A DNA stretch of 64,000 nucleotides from Halomonas sp. BDJS001 (GTDB lineage Bacteria; Pseudomonadota; Gammaproteobacteria; Pseudomonadales; Halomonadaceae): NCBI RefSeq assembly GCF_026104355.1, contig NZ_CP110535.1, positions 4,464,001 to 4,528,000 of the forward strand. The letters run 5' to 3'. The notes under the pieces were generated by a model. It made no database searches. It worked only from the letters and a program-made list of their open reading frames with translations, and had not been told where the DNA came from. Below, piece after piece: positions 28,497-36,739 of this stretch (position 1 is its first letter; every line of letters begins with the position of its first letter). Position numbers and translations under genes: made by a program.

Positions 28497-29050
28497 CACA
28501 GATCGCTCCCCTTAACAATATAGTTAACTATTGTTGTTATTAACAACCTGAACGAGAAAACAAAGGAGCCGATAGCGATAATAAATTCAGAAGGCCAAAC
28601 AACCCAGCTCACAACGCCATAAACGATCTCGTTCTCTTGCCAGGCACTGAATGCCCGTAAAGAATAGGTATAAGCAATATAGCTAAACATCAATGTGGCG
28701 ATGAGGCCGAAGATCAAAAGGCAAAAGCTGGTAAATTTTAAAGGCAGCTTGCTTTTGAAATAATCAACCTTCAGGTGGCTTCCCATTCTCAACGCATAAG
28801 AAAACGCCAAAAAATAAGACCCAGGAAGCAGATACATGGTAATTAAATTAAAAAACCAATTAAGTGGCGAGTTAAAAATATAACGCATTACGACATCGAC
28901 AAACGTAATTGCCATGGCGCAAATAATCATAGATCCGGCAACAAAAATAAGAGCATTTTCCAGGCATCTACAAACCTTATCCAACGCTCTTATCAGGCCG
29001 GGTTGTTCAATATGACCTGTCATGGTTCTGTGTTCCTGTAATGTCGCCAT
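28496..29050 (-). CDS. dctQ: TRAP transporter small permease DctQ
   Basis: This 184-residue protein has four hydrophobic helices and the DctQ-type central loop (SYALRMGSHLKVDYFKSKLP, matching the family's R-x-G-x-H-hxVD pattern). GAGG lies before the ATG used; a second ATG nine codons on is possible. It is the first intact gene of the Q-M-P-SMP30 operon, and just upstream is the truncated dehydrogenase copy with the shared operator. AT-rich compared with most of the window. Confidence 0.92.
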   Translation of the reverse strand: MATLQEHRTMTGHIEQPGLIRALDKVCRCLENALIFVAGSMIICAMAITFVDVVMRYIFNSPLNWFFNLITMYLLPGSYFLAFSYALRMGSHLKVDYFKSKLPLKFTSFCLLIFGLIATLMFSYIAYTYSLRAFSAWQENEIVYGVVSWVVWPSEFIIAIGSFVFSFRLLITTIVNYIVKGSDL

Positions 29051-29089
29051 GATAAACCTCAGTGCGCCAATGTTAATAACGAGCCCTGT

Positions 29090-29227
29090 TTATGCGTTGC
29101 TAGCAGCCCGCTCAGCAAGTATGCGCTCAGCCTGCCGGGTACGCGCTACGAGCGCATCGACAAACTTCACCTCATAAGTATGTAGTTCACACTCCAACTG
29201 CCTGGCCCCCTCGACAGAAGTACTCAT
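29090..29227 (-). pseudogene. Truncated copy of the HIBADH-family gene
   Basis: A short frame starts with the same MST as the gene at 24225, then jumps to a segment matching that gene's middle (TSVEGARQLECELHTYEV against TSVEDARWLASELQAYKV, then ARTRQA in both) and ends early. About 100 residues after the start codon and the whole C-terminal half are missing. Its upstream sequence matches 24226-24335, including TATCACGACATACTTTGGTC. So the copy consists of promoter, start and one internal fragment. Confidence 0.85.
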
Positions 29228-29255
29228 TAAATCATCACCCCCACAAAGAATACTA

Positions 29256-29273
29256 TTGAATACTATTGGATAC
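29256..29273. promoter_or_regulatory. Candidate GntR operator before the DctQMP operon
   Basis: TTGAATACTATTGGATAC has the same two direct TTGRATAC repeats as 24254-24271, differing at two positions between the repeats. It sits 29 bases before the start of the truncated dehydrogenase copy, the same distance as in the intact locus. The remainder of 29337-29541, up to the divergent SDR gene, shows no further assignable signal. Confidence 0.6.
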
Positions 29274-29541
29274 CATAGTACAGACCCTAGCTCATAGCAC
29301 TTCAATTATCACGACATACTTTGGTCGCAATGTATGTTCTGGTGACAATGGCACCGCACTGCTACAAGAGCATGGAGCGCTTCTGGTCTGCATCAGCATG
29401 ACCACCAGTGTGACGGCGCTGGGGTAACCCCAACGACCTCACCGGGCGCTAACTTTATAACGGGCGTACTATTCTATTACCGGTAGACAGTGGCTATTCG
29501 TCACGATGAGCCCAAATATCGAACACACAGGAGTACATGGT

Positions 29542-30330
29542 ATGGATCTTGGAATCGCAGGACGCTGGGCCGTGGTATGCGCAGCTAGCAAGGGGTTGGG
29601 GCGAGGCTGCGCCGAAGCGCTGGCCAAAGAGGGCGTCAACCTGGCCATTAATTCACGCAATGCCGAGGTACTCGAAAAGACCGCCGACGCGTTGCGGGCC
29701 CTTAATCCAGCCATCGAAGTTCGCCCTGTGGTTGGGGATATCGGGCGCGAGGAGGTACGCGAGGCGCTGCTGGCCGCCTGCCCTCAGGTCGATATTCTGA
29801 TCAACAATAACGGTGGGCCACCGCCGGGTGATTTTCGTGACTGGAGTCGAGAAGAGTGGATACAGGCCGTGGATGCCAACATGATCACGCCTATTGAGCT
29901 GATCAAGGCCACGGTAGACCGTATGGCCGCCAACGGCTTTGGCCGCGTGGTCAATATTACCTCGGGCGCGGTAAAAGCCCCCATCGACATTCTTGGGCTA
30001 TCCAACGGCGCGCGCAGCGGGCTAACCGGCTTCGTCGCGGGGCTTGCACGCCAGCCGCAGCTCGCCTCGCACAACGTTACGATCAATAACCTACTACCTG
30101 GCTCCTTCGATACCGACCGTCTGCGCGGCAACTTCAAGAAGGTCGCCGAGAAGAATCAGCAAGATATCGAGCAGGTACGTGAGCAGCGTGCCCAAGGGGT
30201 TCCTGCGCGGAGATTCGGCACCGCTGAGGAGTTTGGTGCCTTTTGTGCCTTTATGTGCAGCGAGCATGCAGGCTATCTAACAGGGCAGAATATCCTGCTC
30301 GATGGCGGTGCCTACCCTGGAACCTTCTAA
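29542..30330 (+). CDS. SDR family protein lacking the usual Tyr-Lys catalytic pair
   Basis: The ATG at 29542 has AGGAG eight bases upstream and gives 262 residues, as usual for classical SDRs. The nucleotide-binding pattern is present as AASKGLGRG near residue 16, and NNNGGPPPG occupies the NNAG position near 88. The Ser of the active site (TSG, residue 141) is kept. At the YxxxK position (154-158) the sequence is SNGAR, so Tyr and Lys are replaced. A subgroup of SDRs with LSN at this place is recalled. It may reduce a substrate by another mechanism or not be an oxidoreductase. It is divergent from the DctQMP operon. Confidence 0.85.
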   Translation: MDLGIAGRWAVVCAASKGLGRGCAEALAKEGVNLAINSRNAEVLEKTADALRALNPAIEVRPVVGDIGREEVREALLAACPQVDILINNNGGPPPGDFRDWSREEWIQAVDANMITPIELIKATVDRMAANGFGRVVNITSGAVKAPIDILGLSNGARSGLTGFVAGLARQPQLASHNVTINNLLPGSFDTDRLRGNFKKVAEKNQQDIEQVREQRAQGVPARRFGTAEEFGAFCAFMCSEHAGYLTGQNILLDGGAYPGTF

Positions 30331-30345
30331 TCGATAGAGGCGCGA

Positions 30346-32319
30346 TTAACCGTTAGGCAGCGTAATCTCTACCCTCCCCGAGTTTACCGCTGGGCGGGCG
30401 CTGCACAGCAGAATCTCCCCCTCTGGCGCGGATATGCCATTGGGGTAGGTCACCTCCCCCTGCACCAGCGTGCAGGCGCACTCGCCACAGCTGCCACTGC
30501 GGCACCCATAGGCAGGCTGTAATCCCGCTTTTTCGGCGGTTTCCAGCAGGCTTTCGCCCGGCTGCCAGTGGGTGACCACGCTTGAGTTGGCAAAGCTAAC
30601 TTCTACCGCTTGTTCTGCGGTGGGCACTGCGTATGTTTGGGTCAGTGCCGAGGGGCCGAACGCTTCTGTGTGTATCTGCCCCGTTGAGAGTCCGAGCTCC
30701 AGCGCCTCCTGGTGGTAGCGCTCTACAAAGGCGGCGGGGCCGCATAGGTACAGCTGTACTTCTGACAGCACCTGATCGGTAAACACCTGCCCCAGTGAAA
30801 CCCGGCCTGCCATCCATCCATTGAGGGCAGTTGTCGTTCTGGTGACATGCCGCTGCAAACGCAGCCCTCGCGCCTCAAGGTCGAGTATCTCTGCACCGAA
30901 AGGGGCCTCAGCCACATCGCGCACGCTCTGCACTAATGTTACCGGGCCACGGCCTGCGCCAGTCAATTCATGGGCCAGGCTCAATATGGGCGTAATACCG
31001 ATACCGCCTCCCAGCAGCACCCAGTGGGCACGCTCTGAGCCGCTAGCCCCTGCTGTGAATGAGCCCGTTGGCATACTCACAGCGAGTTCGGTACCCACCT
31101 GTAGCGCGCTGTGCAAGTAACGCGAGCCCTCGCCGTCGGCCTTAATACTGATACGATAGCCAGCCTGCTGGCTGCCACCCGAAAGCGTATAGCTGCGTAC
31201 CAACGCCGTGCCATCCAGGCGCGGCAAGTGTAGCGTAATAAACTGGCCCGCTTCAAAGGGCGCCAGCGCCTGGTCTTGGTGGGCACTCTGCAAATAAAAA
31301 GAGCGGATCTCGGCTGTCTCCTGCACCACGGCGGCCACTTGAACACGCTGCCGTTCAGCACGCGTAAGTGGCTGCCAGGGCCCATGGGGCTCCGCCTCAA
31401 CGGCCACTGCACCTGCATGACTACGCCAGCGCAAGACCCCCGGCCGCCAAACAATATGCCGCGGCGTTAAGCTCCAGTAGCGTTCAGCGCCAGGATAACG
31501 CGCCCCTGCGGTCTCCTCGTCCACAAGCCGCGCTTCGCCGGTCAGATGTAGCACATCTCCGCTGACAAAATCCGGTATCACCAAGGCAGCGCGACCACTG
31601 GTCAGCACGTTACCCAGCGTGTTAAAGAACTGGTTACCCGCAAAATCGGGCAGGATCAGATCAGATCCCTGGCGGCGAATAAACCCCGGTTGCCCACCGC
31701 GATGAGAGGCATCCACCTGAACGCCCTGGTCGGTATGCGCGTAACTACCCACGAAGGCCGTGATCGCCCGGTCGATATGCGCCAGCACCGGCTCTGGCAA
31801 CTGATCGAGGGTCGCGTCGCGCATGGTTAGCACGTGGCCCGCCTGGGGCTGCACCGACCTCATCGCCGACCAGTCATGAATATACTGGGGGCAATTGCCA
31901 AAGGCGTGAACGACTTCTAGCTGCCATTGACCTGCTGAGCCCCGCAATACGCCGTTAACCCTGTTACGACGGCGCGTGTGCAGCTCGATACCCAATAGCC
32001 CAATGTTGGCACCGCCATTCAGCAGCGCTGTAACGGGATCATTCACAGCCGGCGTTAAAGCGAGATCAAGCCGTGATTCATCCGGCGCATAAACAAATCC
32101 TGGTGCGCCCTCCAGCAGCGTGATCCATGGCCAGCAGTCACCATCCACCGCCGACGCAGCCACAAAGGGCAGTTGAGGAAAGAAGTGCTGCAATTGTGGC
32201 GTTAAAAAGGGACGCATTACCTTGCGGCCAATCTGCGCCATCTGTTGCTCCACCCCGACCACGCGCTGCAGGGCAAGCTCACCCGCGTGCCACGGGCTGG
32301 TAGTGTCGGCGTTTTCCAC
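30346..32319 (-). CDS. Fusion of PNPOx-like flavin domain with FAD/2Fe-2S ferredoxin reductase
   Basis: This 657-residue protein has an N-terminal pyridoxamine-phosphate-oxidase-like split barrel (about 40-300, with FAGNQFFNTLGNVLTSGRAA). A ferredoxin-NADP reductase module follows, with the flavin motif RSYTLSGG and the nucleotide site GGGIGITPILS. At the C-terminus is a plant-type 2Fe-2S ferredoxin (CRSGSCGECAC plus a distal Cys). The NAD(P)H-to-Fe-S part could feed the flavin barrel or another redox protein; the substrate is unknown. A glutathione transferase gene lies directly upstream on the same strand. Confidence 0.88.
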   Translation of the reverse strand: MENADTTSPWHAGELALQRVVGVEQQMAQIGRKVMRPFLTPQLQHFFPQLPFVAASAVDGDCWPWITLLEGAPGFVYAPDESRLDLALTPAVNDPVTALLNGGANIGLLGIELHTRRRNRVNGVLRGSAGQWQLEVVHAFGNCPQYIHDWSAMRSVQPQAGHVLTMRDATLDQLPEPVLAHIDRAITAFVGSYAHTDQGVQVDASHRGGQPGFIRRQGSDLILPDFAGNQFFNTLGNVLTSGRAALVIPDFVSGDVLHLTGEARLVDEETAGARYPGAERYWSLTPRHIVWRPGVLRWRSHAGAVAVEAEPHGPWQPLTRAERQRVQVAAVVQETAEIRSFYLQSAHQDQALAPFEAGQFITLHLPRLDGTALVRSYTLSGGSQQAGYRISIKADGEGSRYLHSALQVGTELAVSMPTGSFTAGASGSERAHWVLLGGGIGITPILSLAHELTGAGRGPVTLVQSVRDVAEAPFGAEILDLEARGLRLQRHVTRTTTALNGWMAGRVSLGQVFTDQVLSEVQLYLCGPAAFVERYHQEALELGLSTGQIHTEAFGPSALTQTYAVPTAEQAVEVSFANSSVVTHWQPGESLLETAEKAGLQPAYGCRSGSCGECACTLVQGEVTYPNGISAPEGEILLCSARPAVNSGRVEITLPNG

Positions 32320-32339
32320 TCTCGACTCCTGGCAGGTAA

Positions 32340-32963
32340 TCAGCTCACTAGGCCTATTTTGGTAACAGCCATGGGTACAAAGCCCTCCAGCGCTTCGATG
32401 CGCTGCAGCCAGGCACGAATATGGCGGTAAGGTTCCAGCGACACATTGCCCTCGGGAGCGTGAGCGATATAGCTGTAGAGCGAAACCTCCGCCAGGGTGG
32501 CTTTATCCCCTGCCAGGAAGGGCTGATGCGCCAAGTGGGCATCGACAATCGCAAACAGCTCATGGGCATCAGCAATCAGCGGTTCAGGATCGAACGGGGC
32601 ATTAAAGACCGTGACTAATCGCGCCTTCATCGCTGAGTTCGCCAAAGGCCCTGCCGCCACGGACAGCCAGCGTTGTACCTGGGCTTGAAGCAACGGATCG
32701 TCCGGTAACCAGCGACCAGAACCATAGCGACGTTCCAGATAGACCAGAATGGCATTGGAATCCGCCAGGATAACCCCCTGGTCATCGATCACCGGCACCT
32801 GTGCGAAGGCGTTCATATCAAGAAAAGGCGATGCCTTGTGCTCACCCGCGGCGAGATCCACATCAATAAAGGTGGCGGGCAAGCCAAGTAGCGAAAGCAT
32901 CAGCTCGATGCGGTGGCAGTGGCCGGAAAGAGCGTGGCGGTAAACCTTGATATCATTAGACAT
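32340..32963 (-). CDS. Glutathione S-transferase family protein
   Basis: The ATG at 32963 (MSNDIKVYRH) has GAGGAG upstream and gives 207 residues, the normal GST size. The N-terminal thioredoxin-like domain shows SGHCHRIELMLSLLGL near the active site and QVPVIDDQGVILADSNAILV for glutathione binding; the C-terminal helical domain follows (DKATLAEVSLYSYIA). It lies 20 bases before the flavin/ferredoxin reductase fusion, so the two may act on the same electrophile or peroxide. The substrate is not evident. Confidence 0.9.
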   Translation of the reverse strand: MSNDIKVYRHALSGHCHRIELMLSLLGLPATFIDVDLAAGEHKASPFLDMNAFAQVPVIDDQGVILADSNAILVYLERRYGSGRWLPDDPLLQAQVQRWLSVAAGPLANSAMKARLVTVFNAPFDPEPLIADAHELFAIVDAHLAHQPFLAGDKATLAEVSLYSYIAHAPEGNVSLEPYRHIRAWLQRIEALEGFVPMAVTKIGLVS

Positions 32964-33101
32964 GCGATTATCTCCTCGAGTTAGCTTCGTAAAGAACCAG
33001 TGGACGTCACAGCCGTTAGGCAACGTCACCTATCCTGAGCTAAAACAAGAACCGCAAGAATGGCGATTTTTAGCAACAGATAATTACGCTAACTGAAATA
33101 A

Positions 33102-34010
33102 TCAGTCGACCAACCACTCCCGCAACCAAGGGGTCGCTAGCTCCAAAAACGCCATAACGCTGGCGGGTGCCCGAATGCCAAGGGCGTAGGTTAACGCCAA
33201 GGAGTGCGCCGTTGGCCAGAGTGGTTCAGCGACGGGTTCGAGCAGCCCCTGGGCACAGGCGCGGCGCGCCTCTAGCTGATAGCAGCACACGATACCAGCG
33301 CCCTCAATGGCTGCCCGCAGCGAGGCACTAGATGCACTAATGCTAAGCCTGGGTTCAAAGCGTAGAGTTTGGCCTTCGGTCAGCCGCCACACGGGGGCCA
33401 CTCCTTCCTGTGAGCAGTGAATAAGCGCATGGCGGGCCAGACTACTCTGGCTATCCGGTCGTCCTGCCTTATTCAAATAGCGGGGGCTAGCAAACAAGCC
33501 AATGCGTAATTCACCCAGGGGCCTGGCGTACACAGAAGCAGGCAGCGGCCCGCGCATCAGTCGTAGGTGCGCCGGTGCTCCAGTTCCCACATGACTTGGG
33601 TGCTCATCGCTCAGCAGGCAGACCGTTAATGCAGGGTGCCGCTCTTGCAGCCTCAGAACTAACGGCAGCAACAGTGGCTCAATCAACGCCTGGGGCGCCT
33701 GCAAACGTAGCGTGCCGTTGAGCTCCCGGTGCTCCTGGCGTGCACTGCTTTCGGCGTCAGTGACTGCGTGGATCAGCGTATCGACGTAGTCGCGCAATCG
33801 CTCGCCCGCCGCTGTCAACCTACTGCCTCTGGCTGAGGAAGTGACCAAAGCGACTCCCAGACGCTGCTCCTGAGCGCGCAGTAGACGGTGGAGCTTCGCC
33901 GCCGACTGGCTGCTCGCTTCAGCCGCGGCTTGCACGCTGCCGTGCCTGGCAACAGCCGACAGCGCCATTAAAGCCTCAAAGCGCAGCGGCGATTCAGGGG
34001 AGAGCGTCAT
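33102..34010 (-). CDS. LysR family transcriptional regulator
   Basis: The protein has about 302 residues from the ATG; a TTG two codons upstream is the alternative start. The N-terminal HTH (FEALMALSAVARHGSVQAAA, then LRAQEQRLGVALV) is typical apart from a less conserved recognition helix, and a periplasmic-binding-like effector domain follows. Its start lies 2-5 bases from the stop of the next LysR gene, so the two are co-transcribed. The GST/reductase pair lies further downstream on the same strand and is a possible target. Confidence 0.87.
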   Translation of the reverse strand: MTLSPESPLRFEALMALSAVARHGSVQAAAEASSQSAAKLHRLLRAQEQRLGVALVTSSARGSRLTAAGERLRDYVDTLIHAVTDAESSARQEHRELNGTLRLQAPQALIEPLLLPLVLRLQERHPALTVCLLSDEHPSHVGTGAPAHLRLMRGPLPASVYARPLGELRIGLFASPRYLNKAGRPDSQSSLARHALIHCSQEGVAPVWRLTEGQTLRFEPRLSISASSASLRAAIEGAGIVCCYQLEARRACAQGLLEPVAEPLWPTAHSLALTYALGIRAPASVMAFLELATPWLREWLVD

Positions 34011-34012
34011 GG

Positions 34013-34924
34013 TCAACCGCGGTAGGCGAGCGCCGGGTCAGCACGCAGCCGCTCGGCAAGAAAGTCAACGAAGGTGCGCACGCTGGCGGCGCGTCCACGG
34101 CCTGCCGTCACCCAGATATTGATGGGAATGGCGGCAGGCTCGAAGCGCGTTAACACTCGCCGTACTCGACCTTCGGCTTCACTGGCAGCCACCTGGTAAG
34201 ACAGCAGCCGAGTCAATCCAGCGTCCGCCTCGACCGCCGTTAACGCCGCGTGAATAGCGCTGATGCGCAGCCGTGGCGAGGGCGTTACTTCAATGCGCTT
34301 GCCCTCCTCCTCGAACCACCAGTGGCCGCTCAAGTTGCCACCTTCGGCCACTACCGTGGGCAACGCTTCCAGCTCAAGGGGGTGTGTTGGTTCACCGTGC
34401 CGGGCCAGCCACCCGGGGCTAGCGCAAACCACTTGCCGCACTTCGCCAACGGGCACGGTCAAGTGCTGACAATCCTGCGGCACATGGCCGATGCGCACCG
34501 CCACATCTATGCCCTCCTCCTGCAGGTTGACCGGCCGGTCGATCAGCTCGGCGCGAACCTGTACATCCGGGTAGTGATCCAGGTAATCGACGATTTGCGG
34601 GGTAACGAAGTACTCGCCGAACAGTACCGGTGCGGTCACGTGTAATAGACCGCGTGGAGTAAGATAGCTGCCGGTCGCGGCGGCCTCGGCCTCCGCAAGC
34701 TGCGCAAGCACCTGCTGGGCATCCTCCAGATATCGGCGCCCCGCCTCCGTCACGCGCACCTGGCGCGTGGTGCGCTGTAATAAGGCAACGCCCAAACGCG
34801 CTTCAAGCGCTGCCACCGCCCGGGTAACCCGAGGAGGTGACAGCTCAAGCTGCCGAGCAGCAACCGAAAAGCTCTCTAGCTGGGCCACCGCCGCGAACAC
34901 GCGCATCTCTTCGAATCTATCCAA
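34013..34924 (-). CDS. LysR family transcriptional regulator
   Basis: This 303-residue LysR protein is close to the subgroup with MDRFEEMRVFAAVAQLESFS at the N-terminus. Its HTH (AARQLELSPPRVTRAVAALE) is followed by RTTRQVRVTEAGRRY. The effector domain is complete. It is the first gene of a two-regulator unit. The 175 bases before it hold its promoter and the end of the T3SS locus. Nothing indicates that it regulates the T3SS. Confidence 0.92.
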   Translation of the reverse strand: MDRFEEMRVFAAVAQLESFSVAARQLELSPPRVTRAVAALEARLGVALLQRTTRQVRVTEAGRRYLEDAQQVLAQLAEAEAAATGSYLTPRGLLHVTAPVLFGEYFVTPQIVDYLDHYPDVQVRAELIDRPVNLQEEGIDVAVRIGHVPQDCQHLTVPVGEVRQVVCASPGWLARHGEPTHPLELEALPTVVAEGGNLSGHWWFEEEGKRIEVTPSPRLRISAIHAALTAVEADAGLTRLLSYQVAASEAEGRVRRVLTRFEPAAIPINIWVTAGRGRAASVRTFVDFLAERLRADPALAYRG

Positions 34925-35044
34925 GGCAGCTCCAAGGTCAGGGTAGGTATCACTAACGGTATTCTATATACCCAATTAGGACTTTATACCCACTAGAGCT
35001 TTTTTACGCAGCTACGTCGCCGATAGCGTATTAGGCTTTTATTA

Positions 35045-35061
35045 TCCGGCACTAGACCGGA
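35045..35061 (-). terminator. Weak hairpin behind the last T3SS-locus gene
   Basis: TCCGG and CCGGA form a 5-bp stem with a 7-base loop, followed on the minus strand by TAATAAAAG. It is 38 bases past the stop of the gene at 35100 and could be a weak terminator for the T3SS unit. Confidence 0.3.
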
Positions 35062-35099
35062 CGCTTCCATGCTTTTAGTTTTACATCGTGCAAGCAAAC

Positions 35100-35564
35100 T
35101 CAGTTGCTCGGACGCTGTTTGGTGGCATCCAATCCGGTTTTGCTCTCGGTGGTCAACTTGGTAATTTCTGCAGACTTAGTGATCGCACGATCAAAGACAT
35201 CCTGCATGTTCGCCATCGCCTCTACCGATGTGCCGTCGAGGCCACCCTCGGCCGCCCACTCGAAATTCCAGACGCCAGAAAGACCATCTTCACCCTTAAC
35301 GTCATGGGTTTCGATCGCCGTATAAACATTGGTGTGGCGCGTCATATAGGAAGCAGCCGCAGAAACTTCAGCAGGGACACTGCCTGACGAATTGTTGGCC
35401 AGCTGAGCGAGCTCATCGGCATTGATCGCCGACTTGCCCTGCTGCTTCAAATAATCCACTAGAACCTGACTGGATTTGGCAATATTCAACTGGTCGTCGA
35501 AGGATGAGGTGGAGGTTTTTTGAGTGGGGGCGTTTACGCTTGTAGGTGACACTACAGTAGACAT
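35100..35564 (-). CDS. Probable secreted T3SS protein: HrpK/NolX-like segment joined to a needle-candidate tail
   Basis: This 154-residue protein has a good ribosome site (GGGAG) and no signal peptide. Its Ser/Thr/Gln-rich N-terminus is typical of type III substrates. Residues about 60-110 contain ASYMTRHTNVYTAIETHDV and SGVWNFEWAAEGG, a stretch resembling HrpK/HrpF/NolX-type secreted proteins. The last 35 residues are nearly the same (27 of 35) as the tail of the 55-residue protein at 55453, at the other end of the locus (shared KSAEIT and LDATKQRP). It may be a translocator, a filament cap or a needle variant. It has its own spacing of 110 bases from sctU. Confidence 0.65.
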   Translation of the reverse strand: MSTVVSPTSVNAPTQKTSTSSFDDQLNIAKSSQVLVDYLKQQGKSAINADELAQLANNSSGSVPAEVSAAASYMTRHTNVYTAIETHDVKGEDGLSGVWNFEWAAEGGLDGTSVEAMANMQDVFDRAITKSAEITKLTTESKTGLDATKQRPSN

Positions 35565-35674
35565 CGGATATCTCCCAAGCAGAGGTTTGGTTGGACAGCC
35601 TGTTTATTGTTGCCCGGTTTAATGTCATTCGTATGAATCATGCGGCATGGCAAACGACTGCAGCCGAGTGATGG

Positions 35675-36724
35675 CTAAATCAGCTTGGCTGCGACCAGCA
35701 TATCGGCCACCACCTGAAAGGTACCATCAGGCACCGGATCGCCATTGCCCGCGCGTTTGGCGATGAGCTCGGCCAGCTTCGGATCGGCAACCCGCGGGAT
35801 TCGGCGAGGTGCAGCACTCGCCAACAAGCTAGCGGCCTGATCGGGTGAGGCCTTGCAGGTCACCAATGGCACTGGCGTTTCACCGCGCACGTAGCGAATA
35901 CCGACCAGCCAACCCTCTGCGGTGCCGATCATCAGCGAGCTATACTGAACCCCGATTTTGGCGTTCAGCTCATGCATTTCTCGCCGCTGTTTACGCCGCT
36001 CCTGGTTCATCGTCGGATCACCTTCCTGATCCTTGCGCTCACGCTTCTGTTCGCTCTTCGTCATGCGCTGGTCGCGCTCGAATAGCCAGCGTTGGAGCAA
36101 CACATCGAAAGCACCAACCAGTAAGAAGGCAATCAGTGCAGTGATCACCAGCGGCTGGAGTAAGGCGAGAAAAGTACCCTGAACACAGGTATAGCCGCAG
36201 CGAGAGGACTCCATCAACGACTGAAGGCCCAGGCGGTAAACGATCAACAGCGCGACGGCCAATGCCACCATCTTGAACAGTGATTTAAGAAATTCGACCA
36301 ACCCACGTACAGAAAAGATGCGTTTGAACCCCTGGATCGGGTCGATATTCTCAGGCTTGGGTTGAACAGGCTCTGTGGAGAAGACAACCCCCTGCAGTAC
36401 CACGATGTTGGTCAACACGATCACCAACAGCGTTAGACCGACCAGCGGCAGCACCGACATCAGCAGCACTTCGCCAGCCTGGGTCATCAACTGCGGCCAC
36501 AGCGTATCGAACGGCTCGGTATAGAGTCGTGCGGTTGAGTCGATCAACCCCTGCACACGAGCAATGATGTCATTCACGCTGATAGCGATATAGAGCGTGC
36601 AGGCCAACATCACCATCGCGGTGACCAGGTCAGCACTCTTGGCGACCTGGCCTTTCTTGCGCGCATCGCGAAGCTTTTTCGACGATGGCGGTAGCGACTT
36701 CTCTTCAGAGGGCTGTTGGCTCAT
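35675..36724 (-). CDS. sctU: T3SS export apparatus switch protein SctU (HrcU/RhcU), NPTH motif missing
   Basis: This 349-residue protein has four membrane helices in the first 210 residues, a charged linker and a cytoplasmic domain of the FlhB/YscU family. The family normally cuts itself at NPTH in the cytoplasmic domain to switch substrate class. Here the aligned stretch reads SSLMIGTAEGWLVGIRY, with GTAE at residues 267-270 in place of NPTH. The upstream EGDPTMNQERRKQRREM and the downstream IPRVADPKLAELI are conserved, so the alignment is firm. It follows the giant NolX/HrpK-like gene by 15 bases. The protein is probably structural but uncleaved. Confidence 0.93.
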   Translation of the reverse strand: MSQQPSEEKSLPPSSKKLRDARKKGQVAKSADLVTAMVMLACTLYIAISVNDIIARVQGLIDSTARLYTEPFDTLWPQLMTQAGEVLLMSVLPLVGLTLLVIVLTNIVVLQGVVFSTEPVQPKPENIDPIQGFKRIFSVRGLVEFLKSLFKMVALAVALLIVYRLGLQSLMESSRCGYTCVQGTFLALLQPLVITALIAFLLVGAFDVLLQRWLFERDQRMTKSEQKRERKDQEGDPTMNQERRKQRREMHELNAKIGVQYSSLMIGTAEGWLVGIRYVRGETPVPLVTCKASPDQAASLLASAAPRRIPRVADPKLAELIAKRAGNGDPVPDGTFQVVADMLVAAKLI

Positions 36725-36739
36725 GCCGCTGCTGTGCCC

